NCBI RefSeq assembly: GCF_005281475.1
Contig: NZ_CP040106.1
Coordinates: 5,880,001 to 5,944,000 of the forward strand
DNA: 64,000 nucleotides
Origin: Echinicola rosea
GTDB taxonomy: Bacteria > Bacteroidota > Bacteroidia > Cytophagales > Cyclobacteriaceae
Direction: 5' to 3'
Below, one piece after another: positions 52,582 to 63,071 of this stretch. The first letter of the stretch is position 1, and each line of letters starts with the position of its first letter. The position numbers and the translations under genes were made by a program. A model generated the notes under the pieces. The model worked only from the letters and a program-made list of their open reading frames with translations. It made no database searches and was not told where the DNA came from.

Positions 52582-53793
52582 ATGAAACCCTCCACCAATA
52601 ACAAAAAGAAGAAAAACCGTTCGCTGTTTTATCGTATATCAGCTTGGCTTCATCTTTGGTTAGGACTGGTATCCGGTATTGTAGTAGTCATCATCAGCTT
52701 GACGGCTGCGCTGTTGACTTTTGAGGAAGAAATCAGGTTGGTATTGGAAGCCTCCCGTGAAAAAGTCACCAAGCAAGAAGGCCAGGTCCTCTTGCCCCCC
52801 TCACAACTTGCCACAGCAGTAAAGGAGAAATATGGTTGGCCGTCGGTGTATGGTGTCATGTACAGAGGTGAAGGCAGAAGTGCCATGATCCCCTATTACC
52901 GGGACCGTTCCAATTACCAACAGGCACTGGTAAACCCCTACACGGGTGAAGTCCTTCATAATCGAAAGTTAAACGATGATTTTTTCAGGTTTATGTTGAT
53001 CGGCCATTATCAGCTATGGTTGCCAAGGTCAATTGGCAAACCTGTAGTAGCTTACAGTACCTTGATTTTTGTCATCACCCTGATCACTGGCCTGATCTTG
53101 TGGTGGCCAAAAAAATGGACTCGCGCAACCAAAAATGCCAGTTTCAAGGTTAAATGGCCCGCCACTCCAAAACGCTTCAATTACGACTTGCATAATGTAG
53201 TAGGCTTCTATTCACTATTGATTGCATTGGTCCTGGCCCTTACGGGAATGGTATATGGTATGCAGTGGTTCAGGGCTTCCTCCTACTGGGTGGCCTCTGG
53301 AGGGGAAACCGAAACTTTTGAACGCATGCATTCGGACACCACTTTGGTGGCAGCGGAAGATCAGATAGATGAAGATGTCCTCTTCACGAACCTGCTCCAA
53401 AGCGGCCTGGATCCAGACCAAAACCGCTTTAGTATTTTCTATCCACGGGGAGCGGCGGGAGTCTGGAACATGCAGGTAAATCCCAGTCTTATCAACACCT
53501 TCCAAAGCCGCAACCATTATTTCGAACAGGGCAGCCTGCACCTACTAAAAGAAGATCCCGCGTTTTCCACCGCCAATGGCGGAGACCAATTGATGAAGCT
53601 CAACTATGACCTTCACCTTGGGCTGATTGGGGGAATCTGGACCAAGATCATCGCTTTCTTGGCATGTCTCATATCTGCCAGCCTACCCATCACAGGGTTT
53701 ATTATCTGGTGGGGCAAAGAAAAGAAAAAGCGAAAAAACAAGGCAAAATCCAAGCAAAAAGTAAAACAACAAAGGGTTCCTGTTCCAGCTTGA
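52582..53793 (+). CDS. PepSY-associated transmembrane protein
   Basis: 403 residues, started at ATG 52582, where a basic N-terminus (NNKKKKNRSLFYRISAWLHL) precedes the first helix; the longer frame runs through the terminator hairpin. It has four helices: about 25-47 (GLVSGIVVVIISLTAALLTF), 158-177 (VAYSTLIFVITLITGLILWW), about 212-232 and about 350-375. PepSY-type periplasmic segments lie between them. Members of this PF03929 family act in siderophore-linked iron uptake, possibly as inner-membrane ferric reductases; the pairing with receptor and DUF4374 fits. The C-terminus is very Lys-rich. Confidence 0.88.
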   Translation: MKPSTNNKKKKNRSLFYRISAWLHLWLGLVSGIVVVIISLTAALLTFEEEIRLVLEASREKVTKQEGQVLLPPSQLATAVKEKYGWPSVYGVMYRGEGRSAMIPYYRDRSNYQQALVNPYTGEVLHNRKLNDDFFRFMLIGHYQLWLPRSIGKPVVAYSTLIFVITLITGLILWWPKKWTRATKNASFKVKWPATPKRFNYDLHNVVGFYSLLIALVLALTGMVYGMQWFRASSYWVASGGETETFERMHSDTTLVAAEDQIDEDVLFTNLLQSGLDPDQNRFSIFYPRGAAGVWNMQVNPSLINTFQSRNHYFEQGSLHLLKEDPAFSTANGGDQLMKLNYDLHLGLIGGIWTKIIAFLACLISASLPITGFIIWWGKEKKKRKNKAKSKQKVKQQRVPVPA

Positions 53794-53945
53794 TCCCCAT
53801 ATGGATGGCCAATAAAGTGACCTCCTTAAGGATATCAATCAAGTAAATCCAAAAAGCCATTTAACTATTTATTTGAACAAACTAAAAATTACGTTGAATT
53901 TTATTATATTGGTCATGAGCTTAAACCAATTTTAATGCAACGATC

Positions 53946-55070
53946 ATGTCAAGAAATTTCAGCCTGCTTTTTTTAGTGATCATCCTGCTATCATGCAGTA
54001 AAAAGCCCACGCAACAAGAGGTACTTGAGCAAGCCAGGACCATGATGGCCAATCGTCAGGCGATATCCCATACCACCACCTATCATTGGGAAAATGCCTT
54101 AAATGAAATGGACACCTTCAACTATTCCCTTCAACTCGAAAAATATAAAAACGAACATTTTGACTATAATTATATTGCAAAGGGACATCAATCTGACATC
54201 ATATATATAAGAGGCAACTATTCTAGAATCGACCATAAAGACAGCACCATTTCCTTATATACCGCAGAAGATCTCAAGACCGAGGCACATAAAGATGAAA
54301 TAAGTTCCATTCGGAACACCATGGCACTTGCCTTTAATCCTATCTTACTATTACAACTGGATCAATGGTCCTATCTTAAGGACACCACTGTAAAAGGAGC
54401 CCTTTACCATGATTATTTTTTGGTCAAAATGGATACCGTTATTGATGGGAAAGAAATTTACCTCGAAAACCACCTTTTTATCAATCCCGCAACAAAAAAC
54501 CCCGACTTCTTTTCTAATAGACTTTACCATAACGGCAGCAGGTCGCAGCTGATCAATGCCTATTTTTCGGATTATGATTTCCACGCTCCCGATGAAAAAT
54601 TGGACTATCTTCCTCCGGCAAATTATCTCTCCCGATCCGGCAAAAATAAAAATACCGAAAAACGCATTATGCTAAAAGCTGGAGATAAGGCCCCAGGTTT
54701 TGAACTCCCTACTCTTGAAGGAAAAACCTTTACACTATCGGACATGAGAGGAAAAAAAGTTTTGCTGGACTTCTCTATGATCAATTGCGGCTGGTGTGCC
54801 ATCGCACTAGAGCAGTTTACCAAACCAGAATTTAGTTTTAGGTCCAATATAAACCCCATTTACATCAACCCTGTGGACTCCAAAGAGGATGTAAAGAAGT
54901 ACCAATCCCTCAACAACATCCCATTTCCAATTATCCCCGATGCTGGAGAAATAGGCAAGGCTTACGGTGTAAGTGGCTATCCCTCTTTTTTTCTGATCGA
55001 TGAAAATGGCTACATCGAAAAGGCCTTTGCAGGATACGATAAGAGCATCCTATTGGGGCTTGGTCAATGA
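53946..55070 (+). CDS. TlpA-like thioredoxin-fold lipoprotein
   Basis: 374 residues with lipobox LLSCSK (Cys17). An N-terminal ~230-residue region has no clear family (similar extensions occur in Bacteroidota TlpA-like proteins, HENALNEMDTFNYSLQ-like; here HWENALNEMDTFNYSLQL). A C-terminal redoxin domain follows (about 243-374) with GDKAPGFELPTLEGKTFTLS, the active site NCGWCAIAL and cis-Pro loop SGYPSFFLID. It is an envelope thiol-disulphide reductase. It stands alone, 152 bases after the PepSY gene and 215 bases before a large kinase gene, both on the same strand. Confidence 0.85.
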   Translation: MSRNFSLLFLVIILLSCSKKPTQQEVLEQARTMMANRQAISHTTTYHWENALNEMDTFNYSLQLEKYKNEHFDYNYIAKGHQSDIIYIRGNYSRIDHKDSTISLYTAEDLKTEAHKDEISSIRNTMALAFNPILLLQLDQWSYLKDTTVKGALYHDYFLVKMDTVIDGKEIYLENHLFINPATKNPDFFSNRLYHNGSRSQLINAYFSDYDFHAPDEKLDYLPPANYLSRSGKNKNTEKRIMLKAGDKAPGFELPTLEGKTFTLSDMRGKKVLLDFSMINCGWCAIALEQFTKPEFSFRSNINPIYINPVDSKEDVKKYQSLNNIPFPIIPDAGEIGKAYGVSGYPSFFLIDENGYIEKAFAGYDKSILLGLGQ

Positions 55071-55285
55071 TATGCTTAGTCCTCAAAAAAACTGACATGG
55101 CATTCCTTGTGGTCCACCAAAAATTCCCCAGTAGAAAAAAGCACCTTATACACACAATAAGGATTGTCAAACACACTGCTGTAACGATTATTTTTTTAAT
55201 CAGTTTTTTATAGTTAATTACCGCCTATAAATAAACCTGTTTTACCCAAATTAGGTTTTTTAGACCTATATAAACATTATTCCCA

Positions 55286-58200
55286 GTGAAAGACCACCAA
55301 CAAATCTTCCAGCAAAACAACAAAATACTGCAGACCTTGTTAAAACTCGCCAATAGCAATCGTGGTTTTATTGGAGTGATCAAGGAAGGTGGTCTCAATC
55401 TTTTGGCAGTCACCAACTTGGACGAAAACACCCTTCATCTCCATGAAGAACCACTAATTGACCTGATCAATACGGCTGAAAAAACCGGGGCAACTACCTT
55501 ACCTTTCAATATCGGAAAAGTGTCTTCCCAACCGGGTATTATCGCTCCTTTTTCCACTGGCCAAAGCGGCACCAAAGGAGCCGTTTTTCTGTTGGATGTC
55601 GAAGGGGATGCAAATGACGCAGCCCCGTGGGAAGAAATAAGCATACTCACTGAGGCATTGGCAGAAAAGCACTTTTCACCGGGACCTTCACCGAATGTCC
55701 ATTATGCAGAAAATCAGTTCAGAGATTTTTTCGAAAATTCCATGGGACTTATGTGCGCCCATGACCTCCAAGGAAATTTCCTCATGGCCAATAAGGCAAG
55801 TGCCCATAGTCTTGGTTATAATCAAAAAGACCTGATCGGGAAATCACTTCATGATATTATCCCAGTCCAACACCATGAATTGCTAAAACAATACCTGCAG
55901 AACATTCAACACCACGGAAAAAGCCAAGGGACCATGCGGGTGCAGCATATCAACGGGTCTGGCAGAATATGGCTATACAGTAATATTCTCCTGAAAGACC
56001 ACAAAGGGGCTCCATATGTCCTCGGCAACGCGCTGGACATCACTGAGCGTTACCAACTGGAGCGGGAATACGACAGGTTGAAAGAAATGCTTGAGCAGAC
56101 CAATAGTGTTGCCCGTGTGGGTGGCTGGGAAGTGGATCTAAAGGACAACACCATATTTTGGTCCAAGGTTACCCGAGAAATCCACGAAGTACCTGATGAC
56201 TTTGTTCCCGATACTGCAAAGGCCATAGAATTTTATAAGGAAGGAAAACACCGTCAAGCCATCCAACAGGCATTCGAAAATGCCGTCCGCAAAAATGAAC
56301 CATACGACCTGGAACTCATTTTGGTCACTGCAAACGGCAAAGAAGTATGGACACGCGCCATTGGCCAGCCGGAATCAATCAATGGTGAATGCGTTCGGAT
56401 CTTTGGCACCTTTCAGGACATTACTGCACAAAAGGAGGCAGAACTGGAAATTATCAGGTCAAAAAACCTCCTTGAAGATGTCTTAAATGCCTCCTCTGAG
56501 ATCAGCATCATTGCCACTGACAAAAACGGCTTGATTAGTCTTTTTAACAAAGGTGCTGAAAAAATGTTGGGCTATTCTGCAGAAGAGATGATTGGAAAAC
56601 AAAGCCCGGCCATCATCCATGATCCTGAAGAAATAGCAGAAAGGGGTCAAGAGCTGAGCGATAAATATCATCAAGAAATCAGCGGGTTCGAGGTTTTTGT
56701 TTATTTACCGGAATTAAAAGGTGCTGAGGAACGTGAGTGGACCTACATCCGAAAGGACGGTCGCAAACTGTATGTTTCCCTAGCAGTGACCTCCATGCGA
56801 AATGAAGAAGGAGAAATCACCGGATACCTTGGCATGGCTACAGACATCACAGAACGGAAGCATGCAGAACAGGCACTAACCATCGAAAAGGCACGGTTAA
56901 ACGCATTTGTCTCCCATGCCCCAGCTGCCGTTGCCATGTTTGATAAGGAAATCCAATATATTGCCTATAGTAACAGGTGGGTAGAGGAATATCAGCTGGA
57001 AGGGACAGACCTTTCCGGAAAATCGCATTATGAAGTGTTTGGCACCATTTCCGAGGAATGGAAAGCTATCCATGCCCGCAGCCTTAAAGGAGAAGTCATT
57101 CGCAATGAGGAAGATCGATGGCGGCCCGATGGCTGGGATCACGACCAATTCCTTCGCTGGGAAGTTCGCCCTTGGCACTACTATGATGGCAGTATAGGAG
57201 GCATTATGATGCTTACCCAGGACATCACTGAGACCTGCCTGCAAAGAGAGGAATTAAAAAAAGCAAAAATCCTTGCCGAACAGGCCAGTAAAGCCAAATC
57301 GGAATTTCTTGCCAACATGAGCCATGAAATCCGAACCCCTCTTAACGGTGTGATAGGGTTTACAGATCTGGTACTAAAAACAGACCTTTCCGACACACAG
57401 GAGCAATACCTATCTATTGTCAATCAGTCCGGCAATGCCCTGCTCAATATCATCAATGATATTTTGGACTTCTCCAAAATCGAGGCCGGTAAACTGGAAC
57501 TGGATATTGATAGGTGTGACTTGTACGAACTCACCGAACAGGCCAGTGACATCATCACGTATGAGGTACACAAAAAGGGACTGGAGATGTTATTGAATAT
57601 CCATCCCGATACACCTAGATATATATGGACTGACAGCGTGCGGTTAAAACAAATATTGGTAAACTTACTTGGAAATGCCTCCAAGTTTACCGAAACCGGC
57701 GAAATAGAACTGCAGCTCCATCCTGCTTCCCAAATAAATGAGGAAAATGAAATCACACTACGTTTTGCTGTAAGGGATACGGGAATAGGGATCAAAGAGG
57801 AAAAACAGCAAAAAATATTTGAAGCCTTTTCACAAGAGGATATAAGCACTACCAAAAAATACGGAGGTACCGGCCTCGGCCTGACCATTTCCAATAGCCT
57901 CCTCTTGATGATGGACAGTGGACTGAAGCTCAAAAGCAGGGTAGGCGAAGGGAGTACATTCTACTTTGACCTGACGGTCAAATCAGAACAGGAAGAATCC
58001 GACCATATGGATGAAAATATTGATATCCAAAAGGTCCTTATCGTAGATGACAACGATAACAACAGGATGATACTGGAGCGGATGCTGTCCCTACGGGGAA
58101 TCGAATCGATCCAAGCAAAAAATGGATTTGAAGCACTACAGAAATTGGTAGAAGAAGGCAGGTTTGATGTGATCCTGATGGATTATCACATGCCCTATAT

Positions 58201-59206
58201 GAACGGTATAGAAACCATACGCAAAATCCGCGAAATTGTCGAACACCAACCCATTATCTTTTTGCACAGTTCTTCAGATGACGACACAATCCTCAAAGCC
58301 TGCAAGGAACTGGGGGGACGCAAAAAACTAATCAAGCCCATCAAGCTGCAAGAAATGTACAATGCATTGCTCACCATTAACAAAAAGCAGGATCATCAAA
58401 AAGCAACCCAAACAACTTTTAGCGAAAACCACTTCCCTGAAGACACCACCGTCCTCCTTGTAGAAGACAATAGTATCAACATGCTTTTGGCCAAAACAGT
58501 CATCCATAACCTCTCACCTACCACCAGAATCCTAGAGGCCACAAATGGATTAGAAGCGCTTGCAGTGATGGAAACTGAAATTCCAGCAGTAGTTTTTATG
58601 GATGTCCAAATGCCCGAGATGAACGGTTATGAAGCAACGCAAGCCATTCGAGATAAATACAATAAACATAATATCCTGATCATTGCCCTGACTGCCGGAA
58701 ATGTAAAGGGCGAAAAAGAAAAGTGCCTACAAGCTGGCATGAATGATTTTATCGCCAAGCCATTCGTGGAAGCTGATGTCATTAATTTGCTAAAAAAGTG
58801 GAATATCAACAAGGGAAATGATGAGCTCGCCACCACCAATACAAATGCTCATGGCGATCCCCAAAAACAGTTTGATCTTGAAAAATTCCAAGCCGTACTA
58901 GGTTTTCCTGATTTGGAAAGTGAAATGTTCCAGGTGATTCTAAAATCGGGCTTGAAGGAATTGGGAAAATCTAAAATTCAGCTGGAGGAAATCCTTTCTT
59001 CAAAGGGAGAGGGCCTTTCCATTGCTGCCCACAAACTCTACAGTACCGCCAGTGCCATGTACCTGACCCCGCTAGCCCAACTCAGCTCCAAAATGGAGAC
59101 CCGAAAGGACTTTGATTTTGCTGATCCAAGCCTTGAAAATGAAATAATGATTATTCTAGCGGAAATCGACAATGCTAGCATATTGATTGATGAGGTTATT
59201 AAATAA
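55286..59206 (+). CDS. Multi-PAS hybrid sensor histidine kinase with two receivers and HPt
   Basis: 1,306 residues from GTG 55286 (first possible start after the stop). An N-terminal GAF-like region (about 5-140) is followed by four PAS units (about 150-262, 265-385, 390-535, 540-665; the recurring [18 protein letters not shown] motif closes them). Next come HisKA with His680 ([16 protein letters not shown]), an ATPase domain ([27 protein letters not shown]), receiver 1 (Asp966, [11 protein letters not shown]), receiver 2 (Asp1106, [14 protein letters not shown]) and an HPt domain (His1249, [13 protein letters not shown]). No transmembrane segment is seen, so it senses inside the cell. The output partner is not adjacent. 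Confidence 0.92.
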   Translation: MKDHQQIFQQNNKILQTLLKLANSNRGFIGVIKEGGLNLLAVTNLDENTLHLHEEPLIDLINTAEKTGATTLPFNIGKVSSQPGIIAPFSTGQSGTKGAVFLLDVEGDANDAAPWEEISILTEALAEKHFSPGPSPNVHYAENQFRDFFENSMGLMCAHDLQGNFLMANKASAHSLGYNQKDLIGKSLHDIIPVQHHELLKQYLQNIQHHGKSQGTMRVQHINGSGRIWLYSNILLKDHKGAPYVLGNALDITERYQLEREYDRLKEMLEQTNSVARVGGWEVDLKDNTIFWSKVTREIHEVPDDFVPDTAKAIEFYKEGKHRQAIQQAFENAVRKNEPYDLELILVTANGKEVWTRAIGQPESINGECVRIFGTFQDITAQKEAELEIIRSKNLLEDVLNASSEISIIATDKNGLISLFNKGAEKMLGYSAEEMIGKQSPAIIHDPEEIAERGQELSDKYHQEISGFEVFVYLPELKGAEEREWTYIRKDGRKLYVSLAVTSMRNEEGEITGYLGMATDITERKHAEQALTIEKARLNAFVSHAPAAVAMFDKEIQYIAYSNRWVEEYQLEGTDLSGKSHYEVFGTISEEWKAIHARSLKGEVIRNEEDRWRPDGWDHDQFLRWEVRPWHYYDGSIGGIMMLTQDITETCLQREELKKAKILAEQASKAKSEFLANMSHEIRTPLNGVIGFTDLVLKTDLSDTQEQYLSIVNQSGNALLNIINDILDFSKIEAGKLELDIDRCDLYELTEQASDIITYEVHKKGLEMLLNIHPDTPRYIWTDSVRLKQILVNLLGNASKFTETGEIELQLHPASQINEENEITLRFAVRDTGIGIKEEKQQKIFEAFSQEDISTTKKYGGTGLGLTISNSLLLMMDSGLKLKSRVGEGSTFYFDLTVKSEQEESDHMDENIDIQKVLIVDDNDNNRMILERMLSLRGIESIQAKNGFEALQKLVEEGRFDVILMDYHMPYMNGIETIRKIREIVEHQPIIFLHSSSDDDTILKACKELGGRKKLIKPIKLQEMYNALLTINKKQDHQKATQTTFSENHFPEDTTVLLVEDNSINMLLAKTVIHNLSPTTRILEATNGLEALAVMETEIPAVVFMDVQMPEMNGYEATQAIRDKYNKHNILIIALTAGNVKGEKEKCLQAGMNDFIAKPFVEADVINLLKKWNINKGNDELATTNTNAHGDPQKQFDLEKFQAVLGFPDLESEMFQVILKSGLKELGKSKIQLEEILSSKGEGLSIAAHKLYSTASAMYLTPLAQLSSKMETRKDFDFADPSLENEIMIILAEIDNASILIDEVIK

Positions 59207-60167
59207 TAAACCCGCACTTTAGGTAAGGGCAAGTGACACCCGAGCCGCTGCACGATGTACTGGTTTGAATATTTATAATTTCTTCGAACGAACATCGGAA
59301 AAGCTGAAAGCAAAACCATAAGGGCGATCTGAAGATGCAGGGCAAACGCATTTAGTGTTTTGAAGGGGAAAAATTTTTGTGTAAGCATGACTATCATCCG
59401 TGCCGCTGGCACTCCTTCGAAGGGTTGAGGTGAGCTTAAGCTCCTGCGGATGAATCCGCAGGTTACTAAATTTATCGTGCCACTGGCACTTTGCCCCGGT
59501 TTGTACATTGGAAACTTCAGTAGCCTATCTTGCCGAATGGCTGGATAGACTGAAGAAATGATCAGTTGATTTGGAACCTAAAAACCGTCGCAGCTATCTG
59601 CTCATGAATAGTGTGGCTTGGTTGAGGTCAAACCCTGAATTTGCGTTAGCAACCAAGCGTCCTGCCTCATCCGCCTTAGGCGGAGGGGCATTTTTGGTGC
59701 AGGTGGTCACCTGCACCAAAAATGATTACACACAAAAGGTCAAGTTCCATAGGAATGGCAGGTATAAATGCAAATAGGAATATTATTATTAAATCAAATG
59801 GAACACCTTAAACATTTTGCTTAAACGACAAACACCTCTCTACTCATCACTATCTATCCAGAAAAACCTGCTTGTTTTTACCGTCCATAAAAAAAAATTT
59901 TTTCTAATTTTTTCCACTGAGCAAATCAAATATTCGTTTAAAACCATCCTCCGTTACTATCACTTTTTTTTCAGACTTAACCAGAAGCACAACAACCTAT
60001 TTTACAGAAAGTTATAAACGCCTAAAATCTACTTTTTTTACCCTCTCACTTCTACTTAAACAAGTGATTAATCCATAGTTTGCTTATAAAATACACCCAA
60101 ATAAGCTATTTCTGTTTTGTCATAATGGCAAAATCCGGTGTGACATTTTCATAAAACATGTGTCCTA
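59207..60167. other. Long gene-poor region with repeats
   Basis: About 960 bases without a convincing gene. It has small inverted motifs near 59400-59490 (GTGCCGCTGGCAC and GTGCCACTGGCAC; CCTGCGGATGAATCCGCAGG), the family C repeat at 59640-59772, and AT-rich sequence at 59780-60150 that probably holds the promoter of the HTH gene. Short open frames here overlap the repeats. Confidence 0.6.
59640..59772 (+). repeat. Intergenic repeat family C, copy 2, with terminator-like palindrome
   Basis: It matches the minus strand of 25188-25333. Within it 59691-59705 (TTTTTGGTGCAGGTG) and 59708-59722 form a perfect 15-bp hairpin with a 2-base loop, A/T-flanked as in a bidirectional terminator. It probably ends transcription of the kinase gene, or marks a REP-type element. 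Confidence 0.72.
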
Positions 60168-60560
60168 ATGATAAAGACAGAAAAGACAAACCATTTAAAC
60201 CAATTAGTCATGAGCAACCTTGTTAGTCGAAATTTCACCAATCCGCAGGAACGGTTCTATACCACTGACCCAGCACAAAACTTAAAATCGTTTATTGAAA
60301 AGGGTGATCTACATTTCCTTTCAGAATTCAATGGGATATTTCCGAATTTCATTTCAAAAGTAAAAAGCGCCAGTTCCAAGCTAAATGCCATGGACATTAA
60401 ATTTTGTGTGCTATTGAAAATGGGATTTTCCACCAAGGAAATCGCAAGCGTTACCAAAAGTACGATCCGCGCAGTACAGTCAAGAAAATACCGGATCAGA
60501 AAACGTCTTGGCGTCCCCAAAGACGAGGACCTTAACCTCTTCATGGTTACCTTTTCATAA
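60168..60560 (+). CDS. Small LuxR-type HTH DNA-binding protein
   Basis: 130 residues. The N-terminal half has no known domain (RFYTTDPAQNLKSFIEKGDL). The C-terminal half is a helix-turn-helix (LNAMDIKFCVLLKMGFSTKE, IASVTKSTIRAVQSRKYRIR) closely resembling the output domain of the TPR regulator at 3802-5445. It has no receiver or membrane part, so it is probably a stand-alone transcription factor. ATG 60210 is an alternative start. Neighbours give no target. Confidence 0.75.
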   Translation: MIKTEKTNHLNQLVMSNLVSRNFTNPQERFYTTDPAQNLKSFIEKGDLHFLSEFNGIFPNFISKVKSASSKLNAMDIKFCVLLKMGFSTKEIASVTKSTIRAVQSRKYRIRKRLGVPKDEDLNLFMVTFS

Positions 60561-61007
60561 TGGCCAAAAATCCCATGTAAGTATGGTAACCTGAAGCACT
60601 ACACGATTATTCTAATGATGACGGAAATACATTATTATATTTTCCGCCATTTTTAGGGATGGTACTCAATCCACCTGTTCCCCAAATCGTTTCCAGCCGT
60701 TACCCTACAACAAAAGGACACTATTCATAAATATTATTTCATCAACCTTGCCTATTGCATAGTAAATTAGAACAACATTATTTACCATGATATTAATCGA
60801 AAAAGGTAAAGACAATATATCAATAAGTAAATCACATGGCTTTACTACCAAAACACCCATAAAATCTAGTAAGTTTATGAATGATATCAAGGCTTTTTTA
60901 TTGAACACCTATCCAGGACACGACAGAAAACATCCGTCTGTTTTGAGGCCTGTACCTTGGCTTGGCAATTACAGGGCATTGTTTTAGAATATCTTAGGGA
61001 AGTTTAT
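60561..61007. other. Intergenic region upstream of the ECF sigma gene
   Basis: About 450 bases. A 66-codon open frame at 60787-60987 lacks domain signal and is not called. I find no clear promoter or terminator motif. Confidence 0.45.
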
Positions 61008-61598
61008 ATGACTATCTCAAAAAACAAAGAGGATAAGGAATTAAATTACTCAAGTCTGGACGATATCCAGCTGATAGAGCTAATCATCAAAAACAATGAC
61101 TCTAAGTTATTTGGGACCCTGTACGATAGGTATTCCAATATAGTTTATAACAAATGCCTGAGTTTTGTAAAGAGCAAGGACGAAGCCCAGGATTTGACAC
61201 ATGATATATTTATCAAGCTCTTTTTCAATCTCAAAAAATTTAAGGGAGAAGCCAAATTTTCCAGTTGGCTATATTCCTTTACCTATAATTTCTGTGTAAA
61301 CTACGTTCAGCGAAAATACCAGAAAAAAAAGGAAACGTTCCAGAGTTTGGATGACTTACAAAATCACCCCTATGATGAAATCGATGATAGTGAAATCTAT
61401 AAAATGCAGGCCGAACGCCTACAAAAATCTCTCAAGTCCCTTGATCCCAATGATAAAATGGTCTTGTTGATGAAATACATGGATGGAATGTCCTTGAAAG
61501 AAATCCAACACGCCATAGGAGTGGGGGAGTCAGCGGTGAAAATGAGAATTAATCGTGCAAAACAGCGATTATTGGATATTTATAAAAATATTGACTGA
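61008..61598 (+). CDS. ECF-type RNA polymerase sigma factor
   Basis: 196 residues from ATG 61008. Region 2 has LFGTLYDRYSNIVYNKCLSF and DEAQDLTHDIFIKLFFNLKK; region 4 has LDPNDKMVLLMKYMDGMSLK and IQHAIGVGESAVKMRINRAK. It differs from the SusCD-type sigma at 48 kb and no FecR is adjacent. The next gene overlaps its stop codon and may encode a small regulator; an MscS channel gene follows. This suggests an envelope-stress unit, by context only. Confidence 0.92.
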   Translation: MTISKNKEDKELNYSSLDDIQLIELIIKNNDSKLFGTLYDRYSNIVYNKCLSFVKSKDEAQDLTHDIFIKLFFNLKKFKGEAKFSSWLYSFTYNFCVNYVQRKYQKKKETFQSLDDLQNHPYDEIDDSEIYKMQAERLQKSLKSLDPNDKMVLLMKYMDGMSLKEIQHAIGVGESAVKMRINRAKQRLLDIYKNID

Positions 61599-61789
61599 TG
61601 AATAATCCTTTTCAAGAAATAATCAGTGACGAGAAATTACCAGAATATATCCGGCAAAAGGTAATTGACGACATCAATTTGATAAAATTATCGATTGATA
61701 TGGCGGACCTTTTCATGGTAAAGAGCCCTAATGTATTGGGAACTTTATTTGATGATAAAGATGATAAAAATGAAAATCCTGAGTTTTAA
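61598..61789 (+). CDS. Small protein translationally coupled to the ECF sigma gene
   Basis: 63 residues. Its ATG overlaps the sigma stop codon (TGATG at 61596-61600), a strong sign of coupled translation. The sequence is helical and acidic (PEYIRQKVIDDINLIKLSID, MADLFMVKS) and ends in a charged tail (FDDKDDKNENPEF). No family is recognised. Its size and coupling are compatible with a small soluble anti-sigma factor, but that is inference. It ends 13 bases before the MscS start. Confidence 0.65.
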   Translation: MNNPFQEIISDEKLPEYIRQKVIDDINLIKLSIDMADLFMVKSPNVLGTLFDDKDDKNENPEF

Positions 61790-61802
61790 AATTACTACTA
61801 CT

Positions 61803-62630
61803 ATGAAAGATGTATTTACCCATACTGATTGGAGCTTATACTTAGTGGACAACACACTTAAACAAATCAGTGACCTGTTACCAAGACTGGTCGTATTCAT
61901 TGTACTGCTGATAGCAGCTTGGCTGATCATGCGCGGGCTCCTTTTTTTAATCAAAAAACTGCTTAAACTGTCAAGGATCGACGAACTGGCACATAACTTA
62001 AGTGAAAGTGAATTGTTTAACCACATCAATATAAAACCTACCGCTATTATACTGGCTTTTGCGAGGTTCTTCTTCATACTCTTGATCGTAATTTTCAGTG
62101 CTGACTTCTTACAGCTCCACGCTGTTTCTGACGAAATCAGTAAATTCCTGGGGTATATTCCTCAAGTGTTCGTGGCCATGGTACTTTTTGCACTGGGCGT
62201 GTACTTGTCCATTGTGGTCAAAAAATTCATCAGAGGACTCCTTAAGTCCTTTGGTTCGTCGGGGGCCTCCGTGATATCCAATATTGTCAGCTATATAATC
62301 CTGATCATAGTTGGAATTACAGCCATGAGCCAAGCGGGGATCAATACCCAAGTCATCACCGATAACCTTTCGCTGGTACTCGGGGCATTTTTGGCCTGTT
62401 TTGCCATCGCCATTGGACTGGGATCCAGGGATATAGTACAAAGAATACTGTACAGTTTTTATTCAAAAAAGAACTACCAAATAGGCCAACACATTAGATT
62501 TGATGATATCGAAGGTCAAATCCTCGCCATTGACAATATATCCATCACGCTTAAAACCGAAAGTGGAAGGATGATCGTCCCCATTAAGGATTTGGTGGAC
62601 ACCAAAGTGAAAATACTGAACAATAATTGA
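61803..62630 (+). CDS. MscS-family mechanosensitive ion channel
   Basis: 275 residues from ATG 61803. There are four to five transmembrane helices (about 25-48, 77-100, 114-133, 150-172, 180-205). The pore-lining helix and start of the beta domain are visible in GAFLACFAIAIGLGSRDIVQ and FYSKKNYQIGQHIRFDDIEG, and a short beta domain ends with GRMIVPIKDLVDTKVKIL. It would open under membrane tension to release solutes on osmotic downshock. It is encoded with an ECF sigma and a small coupled protein, so it may be a target or sensor in that unit. Confidence 0.9.
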   Translation: MKDVFTHTDWSLYLVDNTLKQISDLLPRLVVFIVLLIAAWLIMRGLLFLIKKLLKLSRIDELAHNLSESELFNHINIKPTAIILAFARFFFILLIVIFSADFLQLHAVSDEISKFLGYIPQVFVAMVLFALGVYLSIVVKKFIRGLLKSFGSSGASVISNIVSYIILIIVGITAMSQAGINTQVITDNLSLVLGAFLACFAIAIGLGSRDIVQRILYSFYSKKNYQIGQHIRFDDIEGQILAIDNISITLKTESGRMIVPIKDLVDTKVKILNNN

Positions 62631-62751
62631 GATAAAAACATAGGGGCTTTCCCAATTTAAATCTCGGGAGAGCTTCCTTTCTGATTGGCCTTTCAGAGGG
62701 CAGGTGAGTTTTAGGAAACCGAAATAATCCTTCCTCATTTCGTTTAGACTC

Positions 62752-62782
62752 GTTGTGCCGACAGCTATGCTGCGGAACCACT
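62752..62782 (-). repeat. Intergenic repeat family D, copy 2
   Basis: The reverse complement (AGTGGTTCCGCAGC..TGTCGGCACAAC) matches 40470-40500 at 28 of 31 positions. It lies in gene-free DNA. Confidence 0.65.
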
Positions 62783-62958
62783 GATGTCAAATCAACGCTT
62801 AAATGACGGGTAAGGCCGTAATGGATTTTTGACAAGATCAAGGAAAAAAACGACCTTATCCATGAAAAGTCGGCTATGAAGTATCTCCAATTCTTCACCA
62901 TAGGCCTATGCGCATCCTGCCTTAGACATCAAAGCTTGGTAACAGCTACGGCCAAAAG

Positions 62959-62996
62959 TCCTCTGCAATGTCCCAAAGGAGGCACATTGCAGAGGA
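62959..62996. terminator. Hairpin between convergent genes
   Basis: TCCTCTGCAATGT (62959-62971) pairs perfectly with 62984-62996 around a 12-base loop. There is no clean T-run, but it sits between two convergent genes and likely serves as a terminator. Confidence 0.6.
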
Positions 62997-63071
62997 TCAA
63001 TTGAACTCTTAAAAGTCCGCTTGGGCAGATTAGGCCATGCACAGGTCACTGTGATAAAATAAATCTTCTTC

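Larger units (their letters stand above)
62631..63071. other. Convergent intergenic region
   Basis: About 440 bases between MscS (+) and the phosphodiesterase (-), with no open frame of note. It contains the family D repeat (62752-62782) and the hairpin at 62959-62996. Confidence 0.6.

Noticed and set aside
59571..59777. A 68-codon open frame
   Set aside because: It overlaps intergenic repeat family C, and a similar frame appears at the other repeat copy (25097-25333) with a different sequence context; it is repeat-derived.
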